A DNA stretch of 64,000 nucleotides from an uncultured Prevotellaceae bacterium (GCA_900314755.1 OMWH01000003.1:101294-165293), one strand, 5' to 3'; positions 53,492 through 62,966 are shown, counted from the first letter of the stretch. Notes: generated by a model from the letters alone, not told the origin. Program-made: numbers and translations.

Positions 53492-54198
53492 TGGACTATA
53501 TCATTATCGTGGCTGGCGGCAAGGGACTGCGCATGGGGGGAGACATTCCCAAGCAGTTTCTGCCAATAGGTGGGAAGCCCATCCTGATGCGTACGCTGGA
53601 GCGTTTCCGTGCATATAGCGAGACGCTGCAGATTATCCTTGTGCTGCCGAAAGACCAGCATGACTACTGGCTGCAGCTTTGCAAGGAATATCATTTTCCC
53701 TTCCCCTCAACAGGAGAGACGGAGAAGGGTCTCTACCTGATGACTGACGGTGGCGAGACCCGCTTCCATTCCGTACAGCATGGTCTTGCCCTCATCCCGG
53801 ACGACGCACAAGGAGTCGTCGGTGTTCATGACGGGGTACGTCCCTTTCCCAGCATTGAGGTCATCCGTAACTGCTACGAGACGGCGCGCACGGCAAAGGC
53901 TGTCATCCCCGTCATCCCTGTGGTAGAGACGCTACGGCATGTTGAGAGTGAAGAATTTCACTCTTCACTCTCAAAGACCGTTCCCCGCAGTGACTACCGC
54001 CTGGTACAGACTCCCCAGACCTTCGACATCCAACTGCTGAAGGCTGCCAACCAACAACCCTATAACGACAATTTCACTGATGATGCCTCCGTGGTGGAGA
54101 GCTACGGCTATCCCATCACCCTCGTGGAGGGCAACCGTGAGAATATCAAGATCACCACTCCTTACGACCTGAAGATTGCGGAAGTTTTGATAGGATGA
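53491..54198 (+). CDS. ispD: 2-C-methyl-D-erythritol 4-phosphate cytidylyltransferase
   Basis: Third step of the MEP isoprenoid route; 235 residues. [19 protein letters not shown] at the N-terminus binds [11 protein letters not shown] and [10 protein letters not shown] are family motifs. The segment between VETLRHVE and the TVPRSDYR motif (about residues 151-162) seems to be an insert: the DNA there is a perfect 13-bp hairpin that encodes EEFHSSLS. The reading frame is kept. It overlaps recG by 4 nt. Confidence 0.94.
   Translation: MDYIIIVAGGKGLRMGGDIPKQFLPIGGKPILMRTLERFRAYSETLQIILVLPKDQHDYWLQLCKEYHFPFPSTGETEKGLYLMTDGGETRFHSVQHGLALIPDDAQGVVGVHDGVRPFPSIEVIRNCYETARTAKAVIPVIPVVETLRHVESEEFHSSLSKTVPRSDYRLVQTPQTFDIQLLKAANQQPYNDNFTDDASVVESYGYPITLVEGNRENIKITTPYDLKIAEVLIG
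53942..53974. repeat. Palindrome inside ispD
   Basis: Perfect 13-bp inverted repeat, TTGAGAGTGAAGA at 53942-53954 and complement at 53962-53974, 7-nt loop. It is in frame within ispD and looks like an inserted palindromic unit. Confidence 0.7.
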
Positions 54199-56297
54199 CG
54201 GATATACTGCAACAGGACATACAATACCTGCCGGGCGTAGGTCCTAACAGGAAGAAGATGCTCAACGACGAGTTGGGCATCCAGACTTTTGGTGACTTGC
54301 TGCAGTATTATCCCTATAAGCATGTGGACCGCAGCCGTCTCTATAACATCCGAGAACTCACGGGCGACATGCCTTTCGTACAGGTGAAGGGACATATCCT
54401 CAGTTTCGAGACGTTCAAGATGAGTGCCCGCAAGGAACGGGTAGTCGCTCATTTTACCGACGGCAGCGGAAAGGTGATGGACCTCACCTGGTTCAACGGG
54501 GGAAAATACGCCAAACAGAGTTATAAGATTGGGACGGAGTATATCGTCTTCGGACGACCGAATGTCTTTAACGGCCGCATCAACGTCACGCACCCGGACA
54601 TCGACGCCGCCGACAAGTTGGAGCTCTCCGCCATGGGCATGCAACCCTACTATAACACCACGGAGAAGATGAAGAAGGGGGGACTCAACTCCCGCTGTCT
54701 GGAGCGTTTCGTCAAAACACTCATCGACACCATCAAAGAGCCTTTGCCTGAGACACTTCCCGACTTCATCACCAAGCGCCTGCACCTTATGAGTCGTGAC
54801 GAGGCTCTGCGGAAGATCCATTATCCACAGAACAGCAGGGAACTGGAGCAGGCACGTGTCCGCTTGAAGTTCGAGGAACTGTTCTTTGTGCAGCTTAATA
54901 TATTAAGGTATGCGAGTGACCATCGCCGTAAATACCGGGGGTATGTGTTCTCCAAGGTAGGTGACTATTTCAATACGTTCTATCATGACCACCTGCCCTT
55001 CCAACTGACGGAGGCGCAGAAACGGGTCATCCGTGAGATTCGTAAGGACACTGGCTCCGGCAGACAGATGAACCGCCTGTTGCAGGGTGACGTGGGCAGT
55101 GGCAAGACTCTGGTGGCTCTGATGTCGATGCTCATTGCCCTCGACAACGGCTATCAGGCTTGTATCATGGCACCGACGGAAATCCTTGCCGAGCAGCATC
55201 TGCAGACCATCCAGGACTTCCTGAAAGGGATGGACATCCGGGTGGAGCTGCTGACGGGTATCGTGAAAGGAAAGAAACGGCAGGAAGTGCTGGAGGGACT
55301 GCAGGACGGCAGTGTGCAGATCCTCGTCGGTACCCATGCCGTCATCGAGGATACCGTCATCTTCTCTAACCTCGGCTTCGTCGTCGTCGACGAGCAGCAC
55401 CGCTTCGGTGTCGCCCAGAGGGCAAGACTATGGGGCAAGAACACGAACCCTCCCCATGTGCTGGTGATGACGGCGACACCGATTCCCCGCACCCTTGCCA
55501 TGACCCTCTACGGCGACTTGGACGTGAGTGTCATCGACGAGTTGCCACCCGGTCGCAAACCCGTGGTCACCACACATGTCTTCGACCGTAGCATGCCGTC
55601 GCTGTATGACGGACTGCGCAAACAGATCAACCAAGGCAGACAGGTGTATGTCGTCTTCCCGCTCATCGAGGAGAGTGAGAAGATTGACCTCAAGAACCTG
55701 GAGGATGGCTTTGAGGTGCTGCGGCAGGTATTCCCGGAGTTCCGTCTGAGCAAGGTACATGGCAAGATGAAACCGAAGGACAAGGAGGAGGAGATGCAGC
55801 GTTTCGTCAAGGGTGAGACACAGATGCTCGTCGCCACCACGGTCATCGAGGTGGGTGTCAACGTGCCGAATGCCTCCGTGATGGTCATCCTGGAGGCTCA
55901 GCGCTTCGGACTCAGTCAGTTACACCAGCTCCGCGGACGTGTCGGACGGGGTGCCGACCAGAGCTACTGCATCCTCGTCACCAACCACCAGCTGAGTGAG
56001 GACACCCGCAAGCGCATCGATATCATGTGCGAGACAAATGACGGTTTCCGCATCGCCGAGGCTGACCTCAAGCTCAGAGGTCCCGGCGACCTGGAGGGTA
56101 CCCAGCAGAGCGGTATTGCCTTCGACTTGAAAATCGCGGACATCGCCCGTGACGGACAACTCGTACAGATGGCGCGTGACGAGGCTCAGGCCATCATTGA
56201 CGAAGACCCGACGTGTGAGTCCGACAAATACATGATGCTCTGGAACAGACTGCGTCAACTAAGAAAAACAAACGTTAATTGGGCGGCGATTTCTTAA
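54195..56297 (+). CDS. recG: ATP-dependent DNA helicase RecG
   Basis: Branch-migrating helicase for stalled forks and recombination; 700 residues, full length. Wedge domain in the first third, then Walker [18 protein letters not shown] (DExH-like box), [21 protein letters not shown], and the late QLRGRVGRG. The end is normal. It overlaps ispD by 4 nt (ATGA) and closes the pdxJ operon. Confidence 0.97.
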   Translation: MTDILQQDIQYLPGVGPNRKKMLNDELGIQTFGDLLQYYPYKHVDRSRLYNIRELTGDMPFVQVKGHILSFETFKMSARKERVVAHFTDGSGKVMDLTWFNGGKYAKQSYKIGTEYIVFGRPNVFNGRINVTHPDIDAADKLELSAMGMQPYYNTTEKMKKGGLNSRCLERFVKTLIDTIKEPLPETLPDFITKRLHLMSRDEALRKIHYPQNSRELEQARVRLKFEELFFVQLNILRYASDHRRKYRGYVFSKVGDYFNTFYHDHLPFQLTEAQKRVIREIRKDTGSGRQMNRLLQGDVGSGKTLVALMSMLIALDNGYQACIMAPTEILAEQHLQTIQDFLKGMDIRVELLTGIVKGKKRQEVLEGLQDGSVQILVGTHAVIEDTVIFSNLGFVVVDEQHRFGVAQRARLWGKNTNPPHVLVMTATPIPRTLAMTLYGDLDVSVIDELPPGRKPVVTTHVFDRSMPSLYDGLRKQINQGRQVYVVFPLIEESEKIDLKNLEDGFEVLRQVFPEFRLSKVHGKMKPKDKEEEMQRFVKGETQMLVATTVIEVGVNVPNASVMVILEAQRFGLSQLHQLRGRVGRGADQSYCILVTNHQLSEDTRKRIDIMCETNDGFRIAEADLKLRGPGDLEGTQQSGIAFDLKIADIARDGQLVQMARDEAQAIIDEDPTCESDKYMMLWNRLRQLRKTNVNWAAIS

Positions 56298-56369
56298 CGG
56301 AAGTGTTAAAAGTCACCCAAATATTGTTAACGCACACTCATTTTTTACCTTATAAAGAAATATTTTTAT

Positions 56370-56377
56370 TACTTTTG
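56370..56377 (+). promoter_or_regulatory. Promoter -7 box of the M23 peptidase gene
   Basis: TACTTTTG in an AT-rich gap after recG, with a leader of about 45 nt. Confidence 0.65.
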
Positions 56378-56427
56378 CACCGATATTTTTCTGTTAGGAA
56401 CCATTAGAACCGAAATATAAAGAACTT

Positions 56428-57384
56428 ATGCTTACTAAAAGACAATTTAAGAACATAGCAATTTCATTCGTATTAACTATAATGGCAACACCTGTTATGG
56501 GACAGGACCTGCTTGCCAAACAAGCTCCTATCGACCGCAGGATGAAAGCTGTCGACAGCATGGCACTCAAAAGACTTTTCCAGGCTGAGAGTTATGAGAA
56601 TCCCGCAGCCGACCTTTATAATGACTGGAACAACCGTTATGCCCACAAGGCTACCGTTCTTCCAGACTCTTTCCGCATTGACCTTCGTGACTTCTGCATG
56701 CCGACTACCAGTCGTGTGCTGACCAGCAACTTCGGTGCCCGTTGGGGACGCCAGCACAAAGGTCTTGACATCAAGGTATATATCGGTGATACCATCCGTG
56801 CTGCTTTCAGCGGTAAGGTACGTATCGTACGCTATGAGGGACGCGGCTATGGTAAGTATGTCGTGATCCGTCACAATAACGGACTGGAGACTATCTACGG
56901 TCACATGTCCAAGCAACTGGTAACAGAGGATCAGGAGGTTCGCGCCGGTGATCCTATCGGACTCGGTGGTAACACGGGACGCAGCACGGGTTCTCACCTG
57001 CATTTCGAGACCCGCCTGTGCGGTATTGCCCTGAACCCTGCCCTGATGTTCGACTTCAAGAATCAGGATGTGGTGAACGACTACTACGTATTCCGCAAGT
57101 CTACCTATAACCGTGAGTCTGCAGAGGCTACCCGCCTGCGTGGCGTTGGCGGCAAGGCAGTCAATGGTGACCTGGATATCCCACAGCAGTCTTATGCTTC
57201 AGCTGAGCCTGCCACGAGCAAGGGCGCAAGAACACATACCACCCGTTTCCACAAGGTGGCAAAGGGTGAGACCCTCTCTTCCATCGCCCGCAAGCGTGGC
57301 ATGACGGTCAGTGCTATCTGCAAGCTGAACCATATCAAGACTACCACTCGTATCAGAGCAGGACAAATCCTCAGATATAACTAA
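56428..57384 (+). CDS. M23 peptidase with LysM domain
   Basis: A secreted cell-wall endopeptidase; 318 residues. Signal peptide (about 1-25), M23 domain with RQHKGLDIKV (zinc His and Asp) and GSHLHFE (HxH), then a linker and a C-terminal LysM (HKVAKGETLSSIARKRG, about residues 273-317). LysM binds peptidoglycan. It is followed by a C40 peptidase and a CapA protein on the same strand, an envelope-maintenance group. Confidence 0.94.
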   Translation: MLTKRQFKNIAISFVLTIMATPVMGQDLLAKQAPIDRRMKAVDSMALKRLFQAESYENPAADLYNDWNNRYAHKATVLPDSFRIDLRDFCMPTTSRVLTSNFGARWGRQHKGLDIKVYIGDTIRAAFSGKVRIVRYEGRGYGKYVVIRHNNGLETIYGHMSKQLVTEDQEVRAGDPIGLGGNTGRSTGSHLHFETRLCGIALNPALMFDFKNQDVVNDYYVFRKSTYNRESAEATRLRGVGGKAVNGDLDIPQQSYASAEPATSKGARTHTTRFHKVAKGETLSSIARKRGMTVSAICKLNHIKTTTRIRAGQILRYN

Positions 57385-57430
57385 ACCGACAACCGTCCAC
57401 GGCGTTATGCCGCTGACCAAAAACGTCTAA

Positions 57431-57997
57431 ATGAAACAGAAAATCATATTTTGCATCTTACTGATGCTTCTATCCTCTGTGGATGTCGCATTGGCGAAGG
57501 GCAAGAAAAAGAAAGCAAGAAAAGTACAACGTACAGAGATGTATGAGGAGATCGACAACTTCGATTTCCTTTACAGCAACGACTATGATGTCAATATGAG
57601 TTTTGCCTCGACGGATGACATCCTCAGTCAGGCAACCTCCTTCATCGGCACCCGCTACCGCTTGGGCAGCAAGGGACCATACGCCTTCGACTGCTCAGGC
57701 TTCACCAGTTATGTCTATGGTCAGAACAACATATCTATTGGTTGTTCCTCCCGTGACCAGTATGCCCGCAACATCCCCATCCGCACGGAGGAGATGCAGC
57801 CCGGCGACCTGGTGTTCTTCACCAGTCCTAACTCCGGACGGGGTGTCGGACATGTGGGTATCATCATGGACTACAACCCCATCGACAACTCCTTCACGTT
57901 CATCCATGCCAGCAGCAAGGGAGGCGTGAAGATCAGCCACTCCACAGACGGTAATTACATGCGGCGATATATTGGTGTGCGCCGTGTGGCAAAATAA
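57431..57997 (+). CDS. C40 (NlpC/P60) peptidase
   Basis: A secreted gamma-D-glutamyl peptidase; 188 residues. Signal peptide (about 1-22, ALA end), a basic linker (KGKKKKARK), then the NlpC/P60 domain with catalytic Cys88 in FDCSGFTSY, the His of GVGHVGIIMD and a third polar residue in FIHASSKGGV. It is 46 bp after the M23 gene and 6 bp before CapA. Confidence 0.94.
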   Translation: MKQKIIFCILLMLLSSVDVALAKGKKKKARKVQRTEMYEEIDNFDFLYSNDYDVNMSFASTDDILSQATSFIGTRYRLGSKGPYAFDCSGFTSYVYGQNNISIGCSSRDQYARNIPIRTEEMQPGDLVFFTSPNSGRGVGHVGIIMDYNPIDNSFTFIHASSKGGVKISHSTDGNYMRRYIGVRRVAK

Positions 57998-58003
57998 CAC
58001 AAA

Positions 58004-59029
58004 ATGAAAATCAAACTTTTTCTTTTATCGATAATGGCAGGTTACTCAGTAGCCTGCTTTTCTGATGATATCACCGTCGCCATGACGGGGGATATCATGA
58101 TGGGTACGACCTACCCTGGTATCTCACTGCCTCCCAAGAACGGAGAGGAGGTTTTCCGTGACGTAAAGCCAATCCTGCAGCGTGCCACCCTTGCCGTGGG
58201 TAATCTGGAGGGCACCCTCCTGGATGGTGGTAAGAGCACGAAGGGCGGTGGTCGCAACAGCTATTCCTTCCGCACACCGACCAGTTATTCCCATCTGTTG
58301 AAGGAGGCGGGCTATGACTTCCTGAGCATGGCGAACAACCACGCCAACGACTTCGGACAGGAGGGTATCATCAGTACTGAGCAGCAGCTGACCAAGCAAG
58401 GCATCAAGTTCTCAGGCATCAAGGGACGTGTGGAGTCCGCCGTTGTCGTCCGCAACGGTATCAAGTTCGGGCTGTGCGCCTTCGGACATAACCAGTATAC
58501 CCTCAAGCACCGTGACCTCCAGACCGTCAAGCGCATCATCGACGACCTGAAGAGGAAGTCGGACATCGTCATCGTCTCCTTCCATGGAGGTGCCGAGGGA
58601 CGTTCCAAGAGTCACCTGCCACAGGGTGCCGAGAGCTTTCTGGGTGAGGACCGCGGCAGTCTCCGTGAGTTCGCCCATTTCTGTATCGACAACGGTGCCG
58701 ACATCGTCTATGGCCACGGTCCCCATGTCGTACGAGCCACCGAGGTCTATAAGGGTCGTTTCATCGCTTATAGCCTGGGGAATTTCTGCACACCCTACGG
58801 TATGAGTCTCGCAGGTATCTCCGCTTACTCCCCCGTCGTCGAGATCAAGATTGACAAACAGGGCCGTTTCCTCAGCGGAAAGATTCACTCTTTCCTCCAG
58901 CAGAAGGGTGTCGGTCCCCGCAAGGATGCCAACCAGCATGTGGCACGTGAGATGATGAACCTCACCAACAGTGATGTTCCCCACAGTGAAGCTCGCATCG
59001 ACAAGGAAGGAAACATCACCCTGAAGTAA
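58004..59029 (+). CDS. CapA family protein
   Basis: A 341-residue protein of the PGA_cap (CapA) metallophosphatase-like fold. Signal peptide (about 1-20), then TVAMTGDIMMGTTYPG, GNLEGTLL, MANNHANDFG, VSFHGGAEG and YGHGPHVVRATEVYKGR, all typical. In Bacillus CapA takes part in polyglutamate capsule synthesis; here, without capB and capC, the role is unknown and may concern the envelope. Confidence 0.9.
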   Translation: MKIKLFLLSIMAGYSVACFSDDITVAMTGDIMMGTTYPGISLPPKNGEEVFRDVKPILQRATLAVGNLEGTLLDGGKSTKGGGRNSYSFRTPTSYSHLLKEAGYDFLSMANNHANDFGQEGIISTEQQLTKQGIKFSGIKGRVESAVVVRNGIKFGLCAFGHNQYTLKHRDLQTVKRIIDDLKRKSDIVIVSFHGGAEGRSKSHLPQGAESFLGEDRGSLREFAHFCIDNGADIVYGHGPHVVRATEVYKGRFIAYSLGNFCTPYGMSLAGISAYSPVVEIKIDKQGRFLSGKIHSFLQQKGVGPRKDANQHVAREMMNLTNSDVPHSEARIDKEGNITLK

Positions 59030-59046
59030 TAAAAACAGATCAGAAG

Positions 59047-59078
59047 TTTGCTTTTATAAAGTAAAATAACTATCTTTG
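59047..59078 (+). promoter_or_regulatory. Promoter of the Fic gene
   Basis: TTTG at 59047-59050, 20-bp spacer and -7 box TATCTTTG at 59071-59078. The ATG at 59084 is 5 bp after the box, so the message may be leaderless. Confidence 0.7.
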
Positions 59079-59083
59079 CCTCC

Positions 59084-59863
59084 ATGTTCGAGAAAGAGAT
59101 CGAAGAATACGAGCACATCAGAACGGAACATCAGGAGAAGATAGCCGACAGCATGAGCCGTGAGCAATGGATAGAATACAATGAGATTCTGTTCTCTGCC
59201 CATTCCTGTGCTATTGAGGGCAACTCTTTTACTGTTGATGACACACGAATTCTTCGCGAACAGGGTATGGCGATGATTCCTGTAGGACGCTCTTTGCTGG
59301 AGTGTACCGAGATGGCAGATCATTTCCGAGCCTTTGACTATATGGTCGGACATCTGCATCATCCTTTTGATGAATCACTGCTGAAAGAGGTCAATCGCCT
59401 GGTGACGGAGCACACCCTTGCCTATCGTGCACCGGGAGCCATTGCGGGAGAATACACAAAAGAAGACATGGCAGCAGGTGACACCATGTTTGGTGACCAT
59501 GAGACATTAATAGCCCGCGTGCCTTCACTGATGACATCAACAGAGAGAGCTATCAGCGAAGGACAGCATCCTTTGGTTGTCGCAGCAAAATGGCATGGTT
59601 ATTATGAGTATCTGCATCCATTCCGTGACGGTAATGGCAGAACCGGTCGCATGCTCTCTAATTTTATTCTCCTCAGGGCTGGTCATCCGTTGTTGATTAT
59701 AGAACTCAAGGACCGTGCGGAATACATCTCTGCTTTGAAGATGATCAGGACTGAAGGCTCAGACGAATACCTTGTTGCCTTTTTCTTTAAGACTGCCGTA
59801 GAGCGCATGAAGAACGAACTTGCCCAGAAACGGAAGAATTCCCTTCCGATGATTTTCTTTTAA
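59084..59863 (+). CDS. Fic domain protein, class II-like
   Basis: A 259-residue protein that can transfer AMP (or another group) to a target protein. The Fic motif HPFRDGNGRTGR begins at His178. The inhibitory motif (S/T)xxxE(G/N) is present in the N-terminal helix: Ser41 to Glu45-Gly46 in HSCAIEGNS, i.e. the inhibitor is in cis. No antitoxin gene nearby is needed. It is alone in its transcript, at the border of the toxin-like region. Confidence 0.93.
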   Translation: MFEKEIEEYEHIRTEHQEKIADSMSREQWIEYNEILFSAHSCAIEGNSFTVDDTRILREQGMAMIPVGRSLLECTEMADHFRAFDYMVGHLHHPFDESLLKEVNRLVTEHTLAYRAPGAIAGEYTKEDMAAGDTMFGDHETLIARVPSLMTSTERAISEGQHPLVVAAKWHGYYEYLHPFRDGNGRTGRMLSNFILLRAGHPLLIIELKDRAEYISALKMIRTEGSDEYLVAFFFKTAVERMKNELAQKRKNSLPMIFF

Positions 59864-60090
59864 TTTAATCGTTGGATTAATAGATTTCGTATAAATGCGG
59901 CTAGATATTTACCTTAAAGTTTTGGTAATATTACATGTAACTAAGATATTTTTAGTAATTTTGCACATAATAATTAGTAGAAAAACAATGACAAAAACTT
60001 GTTTCCAAATATACAAAAGGAGCTCACCTTTCCTTAGGAGAAGTGGATCATTGAGAGTCCCCAAATTTCCATAATAATAATATCATACCA
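59864..60090. other. Promoter and leader copy A of the orphan region
   Basis: The gap holds a -7 box TAATTTTG at 59956-59963, then a 28-residue frame (59988-60074) whose DNA contains the shared leader core AAGTGGATCATTGAGA (60041-60056). The frame ends SGSLRVPKFP. The next gene starts 16 bp later. Leader copies B and C are at 61924 and 61324. Confidence 0.65.
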
Positions 60091-60444
60091 ATGAAGATAA
60101 TTAATAGTATTAACATGGCTTTAAAACTTTTTGAAGAAAGTGCTATGTTACATGGAGAATCTACTCTTTCTGGAGATTACAAACTATGCAACAAACATTA
60201 TGAATGCATTATAAGGTGCATTGAATATTTATATGATAACAAAGAAACTGATACTCTTAAACCATTCTTAGATAATAAAAACACATCAGTTCGAATGTGG
60301 GCTGCGTATGCATTGCTTCCTTTGTATACAAACATGTGTAAGTCAATATTGTCAGATCTTTCAAATCAAAAGAATATTTTAGGATTAACAGCAAAAATTA
60401 CACTTCAAGAATGGGAAAAAGGGAATTTGAAAGTATATCGTTGA
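60091..60444 (+). CDS. Hypothetical protein, possible orphan immunity protein
   Basis: A 117-residue helical protein. HEAT-like spacing is visible (LKPFLDNKNTSVRMWAAYALLPLY), as in several immunity proteins (for example the DUF2019 type), but I do not assign a family. No signal peptide. It is AT-rich relative to flanking housekeeping genes and preceded by leader copy A, as two other unrelated genes here are preceded by copies C and B. Followed by a terminator at 60540. Confidence 0.55.
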   Translation: MKIINSINMALKLFEESAMLHGESTLSGDYKLCNKHYECIIRCIEYLYDNKETDTLKPFLDNKNTSVRMWAAYALLPLYTNMCKSILSDLSNQKNILGLTAKITLQEWEKGNLKVYR

Positions 60445-60539
60445 ATCACACGAAAACTAGGGACTATAATTTTCCCGATAAGTAAAAGATAACTCACGAT
60501 AAGCATATCTTATTCTCAAATAAGATTATACTATTGGGG

Positions 60540-60580
60540 AATACGACTGGCGGAATGAAAATTCTGACAGTCGTATTTTC
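60540..60580 (+). terminator. Terminator after the 117-residue gene
   Basis: Stem AATACGACTG (60540-60549) with CAGTCGTATT (60568-60577) and a short T run. An additional smaller AT-rich stem, ATCTTATT/AATAAGAT, stands at about 60507-60526. Confidence 0.7.
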
Positions 60581-60622
60581 AAATAACATTATCGTATTTG
60601 ACCATAAGAGAATCCAAAAAAC

Positions 60623-60690
60623 AGTCCCCTTCTCCCTTTTTCTTCTGAAACTCCGATGTACAGGGCGTTTCACGACGGGAGAAGGGGACT
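60623..60690. repeat. Long palindromic hairpin in a gene-free stretch
   Basis: Perfect 14-bp arms AGTCCCCTTCTCCC (60623-60636) and complement (60677-60690) with a 40-nt loop that itself can pair (TGAAAC with GTTTCA). Its length and shape resemble an interspersed extragenic palindrome or a small structured RNA. Confidence 0.7.
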
Positions 60691-61140
60691 AGTTATTTCG
60701 ATTTTCTCAAAAATTCTTCGGAATCAGTTACCGACTGACCGTTGTTTTGTTACCGACTGAAGCCCCTTTTCATACCGACTGAAGCCCTTAATCGGGGCAA
60801 TTAAAGTCTCCATTTGATAAAGATATAGTTTATCCCTCGTTCCGATATCAGTTATGGGGGTACTCCGATGCCTCCTAAGGGTCACGCAAAGCATCCTCTA
60901 GGGGGTAAAGGAACTATCCCCAAGACCCTTAGGGATAATCCCCAAGGGTCTTGAAGCCCGTACCTTCGCCCCACGAAGGCGGCACCTCCGACCCATGGAG
61001 CCCGGGGCTTCGACCCTTGGAGGCGGCACCTTCGACCCTCGAAGCCCAGGGCTTCGCAAACCCCATGCAGTATTTTGGTGAACACGGAGATACAAAGACA
61101 CGGAGAAATAATAAAACTCTCTTACCTTTGCACTAGTGTT
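60691..61140. repeat. GC-rich direct and inverted repeats
   Basis: No gene is supported. Two near-copies of a unit that begins GGCGGCACCT and ends GGGCTTCG start at 60978 and 61022 (44 bp apart), with further ACCTTCG/CGAAGG half-sites. Short frames over it on both strands are translated repeat. A -7 box TACCTTTG at 61123-61130 lies at the right end. Confidence 0.6.
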
Positions 61141-61170
61141 GAATAAATCCTATGGGCAAAAACGCCATTC

Positions 61171-61251
61171 GTTGTCACCCTTGTCACCTCGTTGCCACAC
61201 GTAACACGCTGATTCTCAAGTAGTGTTGCAAGGTGGCAACGGTTGCAAGGG
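61171..61251. repeat. Imperfect inverted repeat of GTTGCAAGG-type units
   Basis: Left arm at 61171-61200 (GTTGTCACCC..., ending GTTGCCACAC) is an imperfect complement of the right arm at 61223-61251 (starting GTGTTGCAAGG). It lies just before the promoter of the next orphan cassette. Confidence 0.55.
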
Positions 61252-61252
61252 T

Positions 61253-61380
61253 TCAAATAAAATTTGGTTTTCTTCTCACTTAATCGTACCTTTGCAGTAT
61301 AAAAACTTAAAACAAAGATACTAATGTCCCAAATACAAACATCTGTAAGTGGATCATTGAGAGTCCCCCCAATTTTCTAG
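61253..61380 (+). promoter_or_regulatory. Promoter module copy 3 and leader copy C
   Basis: Box TTTG 61264-61267, 20-bp spacer and -7 box TACCTTTG 61288-61295. About 43 bp match the AICAR transformylase promoter, including the CAAATAAAATTTG dyad. An 18-residue frame (61324-61380) follows, with the core AAGTGGATCATTGAGA at 61348-61363, ending SGSLRVPPIF. Confidence 0.65.
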
Positions 61381-61402
61381 ATGGAATAATAGTAAAGGTA
61401 AA

Positions 61403-61846
61403 ATGAATCATTTATTTAAATTATTTTGTATTCTTTTGACTGCTTTATTACATGTTCATCTGAGCATGTATACAGTAGAAAACGTTATTAATCCTTGTTT
61501 TTGGGTTTTTACGATTTTTGAAAGTGCTTCATGTAATTGCATTTGGGGACAGATAGCATCTTATATTATTGTTATTGGGATTCAATGTTTTGTAACATCA
61601 CTTTTGTCGTTTTATATTGCAAAATGGAATAAAATACATATATGGTTCGTTGCTTACATCATTTGCGTTCCAATCTATTTCCTTTTCAAATTCTGTGATT
61701 TTGCCACTTTGAGTAATGCTCTCTCTCAATGGTATCTTGAAAAGTATCATTATAATGCTTTTCCTGATATCTTAAGACTTTGTATAATACAAACGATTTA
61801 TATAACAATATATTTTTTTCTTTCTAAGAGGAATTACCGGTTCTGA
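61403..61846 (+). CDS. Hypothetical membrane protein, possible orphan immunity protein
   Basis: A 147-residue protein with about four helices (LFKLFCILLTALLHVHL, YIIVIGIQCFVTSLLSFY, IWFVAYIICVPIYFLF, IIQTIYITIYFFL). AT-rich, Cys-rich for a membrane protein. Membrane-embedded immunity proteins against pore-forming or envelope toxins have this form, but no family was recognised. It has its own promoter and leader copy C. Confidence 0.55.
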   Translation: MNHLFKLFCILLTALLHVHLSMYTVENVINPCFWVFTIFESASCNCIWGQIASYIIVIGIQCFVTSLLSFYIAKWNKIHIWFVAYIICVPIYFLFKFCDFATLSNALSQWYLEKYHYNAFPDILRLCIIQTIYITIYFFLSKRNYRF

Positions 61847-61871
61847 ATAATCCACTTTCTACTGAAAATAT

Positions 61872-62012
61872 TTTGTCCTATGAAATAAAAGAAATACCTT
61901 TGCACAGTATTAATTAATATAACATGAACAAAAACTTGTTTCCAAATATACAAAAGGAGCTCACCTATCCTTAGGAAAAGTGGATCATTGAGAACCGTTC
62001 CCCAAATTTCCG
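61872..62012 (+). promoter_or_regulatory. Promoter and leader copy B
   Basis: Box TTTG 61872-61875, 19-bp spacer, -7 box TACCTTTG 61895-61902. From 61924 the sequence matches leader copy A for about 80 bp, with the core AAGTGGATCATTGAGA at 61978-61993. One base more than in copy A shifts the frame, so the ATG at 61924 gives a different, shorter peptide. Confidence 0.65.
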
Positions 62013-62177
62013 GTAAGAAAATGGAATAAAGAAGAAGGTGAAGGAACTTATCGCTCAGAGATTACTCACCAGGAACCTGCAGGTGAAGGGGCACGTGAGA
62101 GGATTCTTGAATATGAGAGAAAAAGAGCAGATGAATTGCGTAAAGAATTAGATCCCGACAAACATCAGAAACCATAA
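61992..62177 (+). pseudogene. Remnant of a polymorphic-toxin C-terminus
   Basis: A 61-codon frame without a start, beginning right after a stop in leader copy B. It reads KWNKEEGEGTYRSE, then EGARERILEYERKRADEL, and ends DPDKHQKP. This ending matches the way many RHS/polymorphic toxins end. Missing are the toxin N-terminal part and the RHS carrier. It is 12 bp before a full-length gene, as toxin and immunity genes usually are. Confidence 0.6.
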
Positions 62178-62189
62178 AATATTTTTCAA

Positions 62190-62966
62190 ATGAATTATAG
62201 ATATATAATATTGTATGCAGGTAGTTCCGGATTTGGTTCTGGATTTGGAGATAAATTTGATGCCAAATTTAATGATAACACATGGTTCATTTCAAATTAT
62301 CTCTCTTTAAAAATTAGAAAACTGCATATTCCTTCAGATGGACCCTATAATATGTTTTATTGTAATATCTCAAAAGAGAAGGACTCTGTCAGAATCCTGT
62401 CCCCTAATGTACTTAATGTTAAGATGCATGTAGAAGAAAATGATATTGACAGATATCTGAATCTTCTCACAGAAGTTGAACGATATGAGTTTTATCTTTC
62501 TTTGTTAGAAAGAGGCTATCAACTTGCTTCAACAGTCCGATCTATACCTGTAGACATATTTCATAAACTTCACCATGAGTTTAGGGAGGGAGGCTATAAA
62601 AATGAGCGTTTGTTCAAGAAAAAGCAACTTAGAGACTATAGTATAAAGATAGAATTAACCCATGTGTTGACATCATATAGTTACAATTTAGTTTTATCTG
62701 TCTATAATCTTAATGGAGAATTAATAGGTAAAGATAGTATCTATGAAACATTTCCTGATGATATTCTATTTAACAAAAATGTAAGACATTTAGTTATTGA
62801 TGACAATAAACTGATTGTAACAGATTTCTTAGATCACCCACAATTTGTCTGTGATCTGAATGATTTAAGTAAGGGAATCGTAAAATCTGTCTGTGTAGAC
62901 GAAAATACAAAGAAATATATCCCAAATGAAAACAATAAAGACGAGTTTGAAAGACTGAAATGGTGA
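62190..62966 (+). CDS. Hypothetical protein, probable immunity to the decayed toxin
   Basis: A 258-residue AT-rich protein, mostly beta with some helix, with no signal peptide: N-terminal MNYRYIILYAGSSGFGSGFG is followed by mixed segments, and the end is NNKDEFERLKW. Not recognised as a family. It follows the toxin-tail remnant by 12 bp, so it may be its immunity partner that outlived the toxin. Its stop overlaps the start of the RHS-type gene. Confidence 0.55.
   Translation: MNYRYIILYAGSSGFGSGFGDKFDAKFNDNTWFISNYLSLKIRKLHIPSDGPYNMFYCNISKEKDSVRILSPNVLNVKMHVEENDIDRYLNLLTEVERYEFYLSLLERGYQLASTVRSIPVDIFHKLHHEFREGGYKNERLFKKKQLRDYSIKIELTHVLTSYSYNLVLSVYNLNGELIGKDSIYETFPDDILFNKNVRHLVIDDNKLIVTDFLDHPQFVCDLNDLSKGIVKSVCVDENTKKYIPNENNKDEFERLKW

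Noticed and set aside
60882-61101. Two overlapping 67-codon frames on the minus strand
   Set aside because: Translated GC-rich repeats; both strands and several frames are open there.
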